NCBI RefSeq assembly: GCF_900078755.1
Contig: NZ_FKIH01000006.1
DNA from: Ichthyocystis sparus
Lineage (GTDB): Bacteria; Pseudomonadota; Gammaproteobacteria; Burkholderiales; 2013Ark19i
Length of the DNA: 64,000 bases
Strand: one strand, 5' to 3'
The first letter of the stretch is position 1, and each line of letters begins with the position of its first letter. This document shows positions 1 to 8,551 of the stretch, piece after piece. A model generated the notes under the pieces. It had not been told where the DNA came from. It worked only from the letters and a program-made list of their open reading frames with translations, and did not search any database. A program made the position numbers and the translations under genes.

Positions 1-343
1 AGTTGGAGTTGCTTTAAATCCTACAACTCCATGTAGTGTCCTAGATTATGTACTTGATAAAATTGACTTGGTATTGCTAATGTTAGTTAATCCAGGTTTT
101 TCTGGTCAGAAGATGATTAGCAGCGTAATCCCAAAAATTAGTGAGGTAAAATCTATTCTTGATTTATACTATGACAGGACTAAACGTCGTATAAACCTTG
201 AAGTTGACGGCGGCGTTACTGTTGACAACATATATGAGCTATCTTGCCATGGTGCAGACGTTTTTGTCATAGGTTCTGCTTTTTTTGGGCAAAATTGCTC
301 TTACGCAGAAATCATAAATAAAATTCGTAAGTCTGTTCCCTGA
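1..343 (+). CDS. rpe: ribulose-phosphate 3-epimerase, C-terminal part
   Basis: The 5' end lies outside the window; the open frame begins at base 2 and codes for about 113 residues up to the TGA at 341-343. Rpe interconverts ribulose-5-phosphate and xylulose-5-phosphate in the pentose phosphate and Calvin pathways. Visible family motifs are the VNPGFSGQ loop, which closes over the substrate, the EVDGGV strand with the catalytic Asp, and the GSAFF phosphate-binding segment. The C-terminus is of normal form, so the gene looks intact apart from the window edge. Confidence 0.93.
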   Translation, partial: VGVALNPTTPCSVLDYVLDKIDLVLLMLVNPGFSGQKMISSVIPKISEVKSILDLYYDRTKRRINLEVDGGVTVDNIYELSCHGADVFVIGSAFFGQNCSYAEIINKIRKSVP

Positions 344-414
344 TCTTAAAAAAATAATTTTTAAAGGGCTGTTTTGGTTGTTAAAAAGCAACATCAAGAT
401 TTTCTGTAGTTGCT

Positions 415-423
415 TGTTATAAT
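415..423 (+). promoter_or_regulatory. extended -10 promoter of the porin gene
   Basis: TGTTATAAT (TG at 415-416, TATAAT at 418-423) is a perfect extended -10 element. No good -35 hexamer lies 16-18 bp upstream, as is common for extended -10 promoters. A start near 430 would give a leader of about 70 nt before the porin ATG. Assigned by eye. Confidence 0.5.
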
Positions 424-499
424 TTGTTTTGGGAGAATGGCAGGCCCTTGATTCAGACAGGGTATGTTTGTTTGCACCGATTTTTATAGGGGAGCTTTA

Positions 500-1681
500 A
501 TGCGGAAGAAGGTACTAGTTGCGGTTGTTGTAGCGTTGTTTGCGGCTCCTGTTTTTGCCGAGCTTACCATATATGGTACTGCAGATTTTGGATTCGAGTA
601 TATTGACTTAGGTTTAGATCCTTCCGGTGCCCGTGTTCGCGTTGGGCGGTTTACTTCTGGTGTGTTAGATCCATCAGTTTTAGGTATAAAGGGTGAGAAG
701 GATATTGATCCTGATTCGAAAATAGGTTTCCAGTTTGAGACAGGCTTTACTTTTGAGAGGGGCTTGTTCTTGGATTCTGGTAGTAATATTGATCAGTTGC
801 GTATTATTCCTGGAGCTACATTTGGTACCCTGTGGAATCGTATGGCTCGTATCTACTTAAAAACTAAATTTGGTGAAGTGTCTTTGGGTAGACAGTACTC
901 CCCCATCTCCTACGTGAAGTGTAATCTCGATCCCACGTGCGGTGGGCTGGGTTTTTCTCCGGATACTTATTCGGAAGGTACAGATCGTCTAGATAATTCA
1001 GTTAAGCTTACTACCAATAGTATTAGGGGGTTGGTTGCTCAGGTGTCTTATTCTACCGGTGATCAAAATATGACCAATGATGATATTACTGTACCCGAGG
1101 TTCCAGTTAATGGTAGTGTTGCCTATGGTGGTAGCGTTCAGTACACCAGTGGTCCTGTATACTTTGGCGCTGCTTATAGCAGTGTTAATGATTCATATAC
1201 TGATTATCCCAGGCCTGGTGTACCTCCGGCCTTTAAGAGGCCTTCCAATCTTGTTAGCTATATTTTAGGTTTTTCCTACTCTTTTCCTAAAGTTAAGCCA
1301 TTTGTCAGTTTTAGGAGGCAAACTAGATATACTTACCCTACTGGGAGTTTTTACGTTCCGGTAAGTAAGAATAATGTCTTAAGTATTGGTGCTTCCATGT
1401 CTTCTGGTCGTGGAACATTTGTTACTAATTTTTCTATTTTAACTAATAAATTAGGTTCACAGTCGTCATCTCCTGCTCCAGATAAAAGTAATTCTAGGTT
1501 GTTTGGCCTTGCTTATTTGTACGAGCTTAGAAAAGATGTGGTTTTGTACGTTTCAGCATCTAAGATTATGAATGGTAAGCTAGCACATTACTCTATAGGT
1601 AATGCCTCTTTGCCCGCACCGATAGTGCCATTGGGTAATAATCCTGAAGAGTTTGTGGTTGGCGTACGCTATAATTTCTAG
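500..1681 (+). CDS. outer-membrane trimeric porin (betaproteobacterial type)
   Basis: A 393-aa protein with a 20-residue signal peptide (MRKK..., hydrophobic core, cleavage after VFA) and a mature N-terminus ELTIYGTADFG, the usual opening of betaproteobacterial general porins. Further family features are the repeated GxxxLG-like strands, the LGRQYSP segment and a C-terminus ending in VVGVRYNF, with the terminal Phe used by the Bam machinery. It should form a 16-stranded trimeric channel for small hydrophilic solutes. The frame is open from 464, but the ATG at 500 has an AGGGGAG ribosome site directly upstream and starts exactly at the signal peptide, so it is preferred. It is monocistronic, with its own promoter and a hairpin downstream. 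Confidence 0.93.
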   Translation: MRKKVLVAVVVALFAAPVFAELTIYGTADFGFEYIDLGLDPSGARVRVGRFTSGVLDPSVLGIKGEKDIDPDSKIGFQFETGFTFERGLFLDSGSNIDQLRIIPGATFGTLWNRMARIYLKTKFGEVSLGRQYSPISYVKCNLDPTCGGLGFSPDTYSEGTDRLDNSVKLTTNSIRGLVAQVSYSTGDQNMTNDDITVPEVPVNGSVAYGGSVQYTSGPVYFGAAYSSVNDSYTDYPRPGVPPAFKRPSNLVSYILGFSYSFPKVKPFVSFRRQTRYTYPTGSFYVPVSKNNVLSIGASMSSGRGTFVTNFSILTNKLGSQSSSPAPDKSNSRLFGLAYLYELRKDVVLYVSASKIMNGKLAHYSIGNASLPAPIVPLGNNPEEFVVGVRYNF

Positions 1682-1704
1682 CTTCTAGTTTGAATACTCA
1701 GAGA

Positions 1705-1746
1705 ATGAAAAAGGGGGGTACCCCCTTTTCATGTTGGAGCCTTTTT
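1705..1746 (+). terminator. hairpin terminator after the porin gene
   Basis: ATGAAAA plus GGGGG (1705-1717) pairs with CCCCC plus TTTTCAT (1721-1732), with one bulged A and a 3-nt loop; a T run follows at 1742-1746. The stem is long and stable, and sits 24 nt after the porin stop. It overlaps the ATG at 1705 that could otherwise be read as the coq7 start. Confidence 0.6.
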
Positions 1747-2370
1747 GTGGAACGTCTCATCGTAGCCTTTGATTCTTTTTTGAGGACAGTTACTGGTACA
1801 ACTAATTCTACTCGCCAGCCGTATTCACGTTCCTATAGTGATAGTGATGAAATTTCTTCTGAGCAGCGACGTAAGAGTATTAATTTGCTGCGTATTAATC
1901 ATGTTGGAGAGGTGTGCGCGCAGGGCTTATACCAAGGCCAGATTTTATCATCATGCACACATGGACAGCTGCGGGATTACCTTTTGAGTGCTTCCCTAGA
2001 GGAGTTTGATCACTTATCTTGGTGTTTGAGTAGACTGTATGAATTGGGTGGCCGTCCAAGTATGTTATTGCCGCTATGGTTTACATCTTCCTTTTTTATA
2101 GGATTATTTGCTGGCTGTTGTGGCGATAGTTGGAGTTTGGGGTTTCTTGAGGAAACAGAAAAGCAGGTTGCAAGACACCTGAGCGAACATTTAGAAGCTC
2201 TTAGTGATCAGGATCCTAGAAGTGCAGAGATTTTTTCTGTTATGAAAAAAGAAGAGGAGCAACATCAAGAGCATGCAAGGCTTAATGGAGCACGAGAACT
2301 CCCGACCCCAATAAAAAAGATTATGTGGTGTATGTCGCGTGTAATGGTTTTCATCAGCCCGTTAATCTAA
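1747..2370 (+). CDS. coq7: COQ7-type demethoxyubiquinone hydroxylase
   Basis: A di-iron monooxygenase that hydroxylates 2-octaprenyl-3-methyl-6-methoxy-benzoquinol at C6 in ubiquinone synthesis; it is a peripheral membrane protein. All ligand motifs are visible: RINHVGEV (Glu), EEFDHLSW (Glu...His), EETEKQVARHL (Glu) and EEEQHQEH (Glu...His). The frame extends up to a TTG at 1690, but a GTG at 1747 is preferred. It has GGAG at 1736-1739 with 7-nt spacing, gives a 207-aa protein of normal family length starting at the conserved ERLIVAFD segment, and leaves the porin hairpin outside the gene. The 3' end overlaps the convergent recJ by 4 bp. Another gene for ubiquinone synthesis, ubiA, lies near 22 kb. 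Confidence 0.9.
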   Translation: MERLIVAFDSFLRTVTGTTNSTRQPYSRSYSDSDEISSEQRRKSINLLRINHVGEVCAQGLYQGQILSSCTHGQLRDYLLSASLEEFDHLSWCLSRLYELGGRPSMLLPLWFTSSFFIGLFAGCCGDSWSLGFLEETEKQVARHLSEHLEALSDQDPRSAEIFSVMKKEEEQHQEHARLNGARELPTPIKKIMWCMSRVMVFISPLI

Positions 2371-4058
2371 TCATTTTCCCATGCGCTTATTACCAATGCC
2401 GGCCCTATTTGTCCGAACCGGCTAGACTTTAGCTGATAAATTGCTCTGCCTGGCACTTCTGGTACATTGTTGCGATTCCATTGGAATGCCGGAAATGAAT
2501 ATGATCCGTGCTTTAATCTGAATGACAAATGTTTATTTTGCACAACTTTAATGTTTTGTATTTCGAATTTATTGCAAAAAAGGGGTTCACTGAAATCTTT
2601 TCCCCATACAGTGTTTTCAATATCCTCTATTAACTTCATGTTTATATCACACGGATCTAAAGAACCATCCGTTAGTACCTCTTCATGTGAGACCTTGTTT
2701 TCCATCTCTTTATTAACAGCATGTTCGAAAGCAACAGTAAAGTTGTTAAGATCCAATTCGTTTATGGTTAACCCAGCAGCTGACGCATGTCCACCATATT
2801 GTAGCAACATGCCAGGATTTTCCTTATCTACAATGTCAAAAACGGATTTAATATGTATTTGTGATATAGATCTTCCCGAACCACGCAATATACTATTGCC
2901 ACAATTAGAGAAAGCTATAGTTGGTAACTGTGTTGCATCCTTAATCCTATTTGCTATCAGTCCAACTAATCCAGGGTGCCATTTACGGTCATACAAAACC
3001 ACTGTGCTTTTTTCTGACGATAGCTCGGACAGTTTTGACATTGCCTGATCTCTCATAGAAGCTTCTATGATTTTTCTCTTGTTATTCATGCTATTTAGTG
3101 ATTTTGCTAGCTCATAGGCACTTGCTGAAGATGTTGCTATCAAACAATCTATTCCTACTCTCATATCTGAAATGCGACCAGCGGCATTTATGCGAGGCGC
3201 TATCAGAAAGCTTATATCATTAGTAGTGGCTTTTCTATGGTCCTTACGCGCTACCTGAAAAAGTGCTATTACGCCTGGATGTGCTACTCCTCGTCTAATA
3301 CGTTGCATTCCTTCCTTAACTAGGATACGGTTGTTTCTGTCCAGAGGTACCATGTCGGCAATAGTGCCAATAGCAACTAAATCTAAAAGGTTAGCAAAGT
3401 TAGGTTGAGATTCAACTGATAGTAAATTATGATCTCGCATACATTGACGAATGGCTAGCATGAAATAGAATATCACACCCACACCAGATAAGTACTTGCT
3501 GGGAAAAGGGCATCCAGGTTGATTGGGATTTATGATGGCATCAGCCTCAGGCAGTTTGGCGCCCGCTAAGTGATGATCGGTTATGATAACTCCTATTCCA
3601 AGATCCTTAGCATATCTGACCCCATCAACACTTGATATTCCATTATCTACTGTAATTATCCATTTAGGCTCGTATTCTTTAGTTAAAGCACCAATTGACT
3701 CTGGGCTTAGGCCGTATCCCATTGTTGTGCGATCCGGTATAAAATACTCAACATCAGCACCTAGCTTAGATAGAGCCTCGTGCCCTAGTGCACATCCTGT
3801 TGCACCATCACAATCATAATCAGACAATATGACTATTTTTTCCTTGCGAATAATGGCACCAGTTACCATTTCAGCAGCAAGAGAAATGTTTTTCATTGAA
3901 AAGTGCGGAATTAAATTACTAAAAGACTCATACACGTCCTCATTGGATTCAATTCCTCGCGCTGCAAAAATACGAGCTAAGATTGGACTAATTCCAGAAT
4001 CGACAAGATTCCTGACAACATCATTGTCAAAGGGCCTTTCTCTAATTATAAGACTCAT
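2367..4058 (-). CDS. recJ: single-stranded-DNA-specific exonuclease RecJ
   Basis: A 5'-3' ssDNA exonuclease of the DHH family, working in RecFOR recombination, mismatch repair and base-excision repair. The 563-aa length is close to the usual 570-580. Motif I (SDYDCDGATG, about residues 79-88), the ITVDNG motif, the DHH triad (161-163), the AIGTIADMVPLD motif and the GGHASAAG DHHA1 motif are all present, so it should be active. It lies downstream of the RpfE-type gene and lolD/lolC on the same strand and overlaps coq7 tail to tail. Confidence 0.96.
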   Translation of the reverse strand: MSLIIRERPFDNDVVRNLVDSGISPILARIFAARGIESNEDVYESFSNLIPHFSMKNISLAAEMVTGAIIRKEKIVILSDYDCDGATGCALGHEALSKLGADVEYFIPDRTTMGYGLSPESIGALTKEYEPKWIITVDNGISSVDGVRYAKDLGIGVIITDHHLAGAKLPEADAIINPNQPGCPFPSKYLSGVGVIFYFMLAIRQCMRDHNLLSVESQPNFANLLDLVAIGTIADMVPLDRNNRILVKEGMQRIRRGVAHPGVIALFQVARKDHRKATTNDISFLIAPRINAAGRISDMRVGIDCLIATSSASAYELAKSLNSMNNKRKIIEASMRDQAMSKLSELSSEKSTVVLYDRKWHPGLVGLIANRIKDATQLPTIAFSNCGNSILRGSGRSISQIHIKSVFDIVDKENPGMLLQYGGHASAAGLTINELDLNNFTVAFEHAVNKEMENKVSHEEVLTDGSLDPCDINMKLIEDIENTVWGKDFSEPLFCNKFEIQNIKVVQNKHLSFRLKHGSYSFPAFQWNRNNVPEVPGRAIYQLKSSRFGQIGPALVISAWEND

Positions 4059-4079
4059 GATTTTGTGGGTCCAATTTCC

Positions 4080-4997
4080 CTATTCTTTAAGATATTGAGA
4101 GATTTCATTCTGGTTATTTTTCCAGAACTTGTATCTATCAATGTTTCGAAGGAGTAGGCCTATACTACTACTTTTATCAGCACTATCCAAATAAAGATCA
4201 ATGCGATTTATGTTTATTTTTCCAAGGTAAGAAACAACTTTATGTAATTCTTTATTCCATGGCAGATAGTTAAATTGATCATCAATCAGGAAGGGACCAC
4301 GCATACCGCTTTCAATTGATGGATATGAATTTTTCAACTGATGCGGGCATTTATTTTGCCTATTACACAGGTCTTGTAACCATTTATCATTAGTCCAAAT
4401 ATGTTCAAACGGATTAATGGGCAGTGTCCACGATTTCGTGGTAGAACCATATGATATTAGCCTTATTCCATTTATTGTAGGCCTGTTACTAGCCACCAAT
4501 CTAGCATTAATACATGATCCATGTAAGATCATTTCCCATTCTGTCAATTGCTTTTTCCATGATACAGATGTTTCAACATTGTTGTCATAGATATCCGGTA
4601 GCTCATCTACAAGACAAAACCAACGGTTGGTATTAGTTGCTATCCATTTGTATCCTCCACTGCTGCCTTCAGACAATTGTTGCAAAAATGTATCCGTCTC
4701 ATCTGTAGATACGTCGATGCTCTCCCCACGGATGAAGGATACTTTGTTCCACCCAACTTGAATATGAACCGGTTCGAACAGTAACCACCATCTGCTTTCA
4801 TCAGATTGTATGCCATCATGGGACAGATAAAAAAATCCCATATCTTGCTTAGAAATATTTAACATTTGATTTAGTAGATCGTCTACATGTTGTTGATATT
4901 TTTTAAAATTAGCCCTGTAAAATAATTTGGGTATGTCATTTATGCTAAATGATGGAAGAAAATTCCTGATAATAATGACCAACTGATTAGGAACCAC
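4080..4997 (-). CDS. RpfE-type / phosphoglycerate-mutase-like protein of unknown role
   Basis: A 305-aa cytoplasmic protein with a GTG start that overlaps the lolD end by 11 bp, so it is translationally linked to the Lol operon. The segment EWEMILHGSCINARLVASN...INGIRLISYGS resembles the conserved core of proteins often labelled RpfE-type regulatory protein or cofactor-independent phosphoglycerate-mutase-like, where the family reads roughly LLHDHPVNxxR...PVNSxWxWGGG. In this copy the glycine-rich tail of that motif is altered to ISYGSTTKSW. I recall such genes next to recJ in betaproteobacteria, which supports the call. No catalytic residues can be named, and the role is unknown. Confidence 0.6.
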   Translation of the reverse strand: MVPNQLVIIIRNFLPSFSINDIPKLFYRANFKKYQQHVDDLLNQMLNISKQDMGFFYLSHDGIQSDESRWWLLFEPVHIQVGWNKVSFIRGESIDVSTDETDTFLQQLSEGSSGGYKWIATNTNRWFCLVDELPDIYDNNVETSVSWKKQLTEWEMILHGSCINARLVASNRPTINGIRLISYGSTTKSWTLPINPFEHIWTNDKWLQDLCNRQNKCPHQLKNSYPSIESGMRGPFLIDDQFNYLPWNKELHKVVSYLGKININRIDLYLDSADKSSSIGLLLRNIDRYKFWKNNQNEISQYLKE

Positions 4998-5664
4998 TGA
5001 CTAGACTTCCATTTTCTAGAGTATATAGCGTACTCATATTCTGAGCTAAAATCAGATCGTGACTTACTAAAACTAAAGCAATATCGTGATCAGTACTTAG
5101 TTTTTGTAGCAGGTACAAGATATCCCGTGCCGTTTTATCATCCAGACTGCCTGTGGGCTCATCTGCAAGTATACAACTTGGTAATCCACACAGTGCTCTA
5201 GCCACAGCGGCACGTTGCCTTTCTCCACCAGATAGTTGTTGAGGCGTATGGTAGCATCTGTCTTTTAGTCCAACTTTGTTAAGCCATGATTCAGCTTGTT
5301 CCTTGGCACTAGAGGCTTTTTCTCCTCTTATCATTAAAGGCATGGCAACATTTTCTAGAGCGTTAAATTCATTAAGCAAATTATGAAATTGATAAATGAA
5401 GCCTATATGGTGATTTCTGCACATAATGCGTTTCCTACGAGACATACACCATATATCTTCATCTCCCCAACTAACAGTTCCAGACGAAGGACGCAGTAAA
5501 CCACCCATTAACTGTAGTAGGGTGCTTTTTCCTGATCCAGATGCTCCAAGTACTGCTATTTGTTCTCCTTTATCTATACTGAGGCTTATGTTACTAAACA
5601 CTACAACCTCGGAAAGCATAATGGGATAGCTCTTGGTAGCACAGTTTACGGAAATAGCAGTCAT
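4987..5664 (-). CDS. lolD: lipoprotein-releasing ABC transporter ATPase LolD
   Basis: The cytoplasmic ATPase of LolCDE, which extracts outer-membrane lipoproteins from the inner membrane and hands them to LolA. Of 225 aa, the Walker A (GASGSGKST, about 40-48), Q-loop (YQFHNLL), signature (LSGGERQR, 144-151), Walker B with catalytic Glu (CILADEP, 164-170) and H-loop (VSHD) are all intact. The LolD-typical FHNLLxEFxALENVAMPL stretch is clear. It follows lolC by 6 bp and overlaps the next gene. Confidence 0.95.
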   Translation of the reverse strand: MTAISVNCATKSYPIMLSEVVVFSNISLSIDKGEQIAVLGASGSGKSTLLQLMGGLLRPSSGTVSWGDEDIWCMSRRKRIMCRNHHIGFIYQFHNLLNEFNALENVAMPLMIRGEKASSAKEQAESWLNKVGLKDRCYHTPQQLSGGERQRAAVARALCGLPSCILADEPTGSLDDKTARDILYLLQKLSTDHDIALVLVSHDLILAQNMSTLYTLENGSLVSGS

Positions 5665-5670
5665 GTCCTA

Positions 5671-6930
5671 TTAATCTCTAAGTATTACAGCAGGATCAAT
5701 GCGAGTTGCCTTCCAACATGGGTATATAGTTGCAATGGTAGACAATACAAAGGTTGTTATAACGGTTGCTGCAATATCAGTTATATGGATGTTTGATGGA
5801 ACCTTGTAAAGTAGATAAATCTCCTTATTCAAAAGCTGAACGTGAAGAAGCTTTTCAATAAACGGAACTATAGTGCCTATATTTTTAGCAAGTAAAAGAC
5901 CTACTATCGTGCCTATGCTTATTCCTATGATGGATGCTAACAGACCTTGGAAAAGGAAAATGCACACAATGGAAAAAGGCGTAGCCCCCAAGGTGCTTAG
6001 TATTGCTATATCTCTTTGTTTTTCTAGTACAATCATGACTAGAGATGATACTATGTTAAAAGCTGCTACTGCAACTATAAGCGTAAGTATTACAAACATG
6101 ACCCTCTTTTCTACGTTTAATGCATTAAATAGATTTTCATGCTCTTTTTGCCAATTAGAAATATGATACTGCTCATGAAAAGAAGATAAGGACTTGTAAA
6201 TTTTTTCCTCGATCTGAGCTAGCTTGGAAAGATCTACTATCGATACACTGATGCCAGAAATATTATCCAATTTCAGTAATTGGTAGAGCTTTTGGGCATC
6301 ATCTAGTCTGATATAAGCCAGGTTAGCGTCATACTCGTACATGCCTACATTGAATATACCAACAACGTGAAATTTTTTTATTCTAGGGTGGCCACCCAGC
6401 GGCTCTGTCTTTACAGAAGTCTGCGGTACCATTACCAGCACCGTACTTCCAACTTTTACACCGGAGCGACGTGCTAGCTCTGATCCTAGCACGATGCCGG
6501 AGCGACTATTTTCTAGATTGCTTAGAGATATTTCAAGAGAGGAATTTGGTACGTCTAGTATTCTTTTTTCTAAGCGCGGAATAACTCCATGCAACACAAC
6601 ACCACTAGTTACTACAGGAGATTTGATTAATCCCTGCCCACTAACAAATGGTGCCGTAGATTTTACGCCGGGTACAGAATTTACCTTTTTCTCCACGATT
6701 TTCCAATTTCTGATTGGAAAGCCATTTTGCGTAAAAACTTGCAAATGAGCCGATACCCCTAGTACACGCCTACGTAGCTCCTCCTGGAAGCCGTTCATAA
6801 CTGACAACACAACTATTAATGAGCTTACTCCAAGAGCTATTCCCGTTATTGAGGCGATCGATACAAAACGGCTGCTGTTTTTCCCAGTAGCGTAGCGCAA
6901 GCTTATGAGCAACTGATAACCCAACATCAC
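5671..6930 (-). CDS. lolC: lipoprotein-releasing ABC transporter permease LolC/LolE
   Basis: A 419-aa inner-membrane permease of the Lol exporter. An N-terminal transmembrane helix (about 24-45) is followed by a large periplasmic MacB-like domain and three C-terminal helices (about 270-415), ending in PCWKATRIDPAVILRD, the FtsX/MacB-type coupling end. Only one permease gene is seen here, as in bacteria that use a single LolF-like homodimer; a separate lolE could lie elsewhere. The start is a GTG at 6930 or an ATG at 6927, with AGGAAAAA just upstream. Confidence 0.92.
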   Translation of the reverse strand: MMLGYQLLISLRYATGKNSSRFVSIASITGIALGVSSLIVVLSVMNGFQEELRRRVLGVSAHLQVFTQNGFPIRNWKIVEKKVNSVPGVKSTAPFVSGQGLIKSPVVTSGVVLHGVIPRLEKRILDVPNSSLEISLSNLENSRSGIVLGSELARRSGVKVGSTVLVMVPQTSVKTEPLGGHPRIKKFHVVGIFNVGMYEYDANLAYIRLDDAQKLYQLLKLDNISGISVSIVDLSKLAQIEEKIYKSLSSFHEQYHISNWQKEHENLFNALNVEKRVMFVILTLIVAVAAFNIVSSLVMIVLEKQRDIAILSTLGATPFSIVCIFLFQGLLASIIGISIGTIVGLLLAKNIGTIVPFIEKLLHVQLLNKEIYLLYKVPSNIHITDIAATVITTFVLSTIATIYPCWKATRIDPAVILRD

Positions 6931-7006
6931 TTTTTCCTGTTGTCGTAAGCCCCGAATTTATATGGCAGTAATAGATAAGCCGGTGATTTATAATTAAGCA
7001 TAGTTA

Positions 7007-8209
7007 TCACCTTGCCTTTCTTATTATTACCGACTGTGCTGCTTTTTTGGCAGTAAATCGTGCCTCATCTGTAGTTTGCCCGTTGGCTAACGAAATGCCC
7101 ATTCGTCTATTAATCATGCTCTTAGGTTTTCCAAATAGATGTACACTAGTTTTGGGATAAGAAAGCGCAGCCGCCAGATTGTCATATACTACATCCTCTG
7201 CCTCTATCTGGCTTGCGATTACGTGACTTGCACCTGGTTCGCGAAGCTGTACGTCAATGGGAAATCCCAGTGCAGCACGCACGTGGAGTTCAAATTCACT
7301 TTGATATTGTGAGCAAAGTGTAACTAGACCAGTGTCATGGGGGCGAGAACTGATCTCAGAGAACCATACTTCTTCGCCACGCACAAAAAATTCCACTCCA
7401 AACAATCCTACTCCCCCAAGGCGATTTACAATAAGGCTGGAAAAGGTGTGCGCTCGTTCCAGAGCCTTAGCACTTATGTCAGAAGGTTGCCAAGATTCAT
7501 GATAATTTCCATTATGCTGTACTTGTCCTATAGGATCACAAAAATCAACTACATACTCTCCAGTAGGCAATTCGTGGCGGACAGCAAGAAGTGTTATTTC
7601 ATAGTCAAACTCAAGGAAAGATTCGACGATGACACGCGGATGGTGCACAAGTGGCTCATTTTGAGCACGATCCCAAGAAGATGCAACTTCTTCTTCCGTG
7701 CTAACAATAGACTGACCTTTGCCAGAGAAAGAGGTCATTGGTTTGACTATGCACGGATATCCAATTTTGTTTTTTATTACTGACAATAGCTCGTCACAGC
7801 TGCTAGCAAACTCATAAGCAGATGTTACCAAACATAGCTCTTCTGCAGCTAGTCGTCTTGTTTTTTCTCTGTGAATTGCTGTTTCCACTGCATGTGCAGA
7901 TGGTATAACCCTGGACAAACCTGTTTTCTCTGCTTTTAGCAGAGCATCATATGCAATATACTCAATTTCAGTGAATATAATATCTGGTTTTTCCTGGTGA
8001 ATGATTTGAAGAAGTTGTTCCGAGTTGGTGAGGTCAGCTGTGATACTCTTTTGTGCTGTTTGTTGCGCTGGTGCTTCCGGATATGAGCTAGCAGCTGTTA
8101 CTTCGCAACCAAACCTCTGCAGCGTAAATACAATCTCTCGCCCAAGCTCTCCAGAACCAAGTAGTAGCACACGTCTAGATGATTTTTTAAAGGGAGTCCC
8201 GATTATCAT
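7007..8209 (-). CDS. purT: formate-dependent phosphoribosylglycinamide formyltransferase 2
   Basis: PurT makes formyl-GAR from GAR, formate and ATP in step 3 of purine synthesis. The 400-aa length is slightly over the E. coli value (392). The N-terminal GSGELGREI nucleotide-fold motif (about 17-25), the ATP-grasp segment (KPMTSFSGKGQS), the GLFGVEFFVRGEEVWFSEISSRPHDTG motif and the C-terminal GKPKSMINRRMG are all family hallmarks. It stands alone between lolC and the divergent autotransporter gene. Confidence 0.96.
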   Translation of the reverse strand: MIIGTPFKKSSRRVLLLGSGELGREIVFTLQRFGCEVTAASSYPEAPAQQTAQKSITADLTNSEQLLQIIHQEKPDIIFTEIEYIAYDALLKAEKTGLSRVIPSAHAVETAIHREKTRRLAAEELCLVTSAYEFASSCDELLSVIKNKIGYPCIVKPMTSFSGKGQSIVSTEEEVASSWDRAQNEPLVHHPRVIVESFLEFDYEITLLAVRHELPTGEYVVDFCDPIGQVQHNGNYHESWQPSDISAKALERAHTFSSLIVNRLGGVGLFGVEFFVRGEEVWFSEISSRPHDTGLVTLCSQYQSEFELHVRAALGFPIDVQLREPGASHVIASQIEAEDVVYDNLAAALSYPKTSVHLFGKPKSMINRRMGISLANGQTTDEARFTAKKAAQSVIIRKAR

Positions 8210-8551
8210 CTTTCCTCTTTAATTTTTACAAACTATTCATGAAACACTCCATTATACCCCAATTAAGTTCTTATTCTAAGCTACTAGGTGCATTTGATAA
8301 TGTTGTGTTAAATACTATCCAGCAACAACATGTTTTACCATTATGAGTGTGCTAGTCATTAGATGGTGCATTTTTGGGATAAAAAAATAAAAATAAGAGA
8401 CAAATTTTATGATAGGGTGGACTAGTCGCCAGACTTTATGGGTGCGACTGTTCCTCCATCGTGGGTATAGTCGTTGATTAGTATGATTTTGTTGTACGAG
8501 TTATTAGCAAGCAGTATGCCAATAGCAGAAGCAAAACAGTAGGGGGATTTA
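8210..8551. other. intergenic region between purT and the autotransporter gene
   Basis: This stretch of about 340 bp lies between divergent genes, so promoters for both must lie here, but no convincing -35/-10 pair could be picked. A short inverted repeat, AGTCGC ... GCGACT, occurs at about 8424-8449. The last bases hold a strong ribosome site (AGGGGGA, 8541-8547) for the GTG start at 8552. No further gene is seen. Confidence 0.4.

Noticed and set aside
346..364. TTAAAAA...TTTTTAA repeat after rpe as terminator
   Set aside because: The stem would be only A-T pairs and is probably too weak; kept as unproven.
2467..3048. 193-codon open frame antisense to recJ
   Set aside because: It lies wholly within conserved recJ coding sequence and shows no family motif or ribosome site.
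7337..7783. 148-codon open frame antisense to purT
   Set aside because: Shadow of a conserved gene with no independent evidence.
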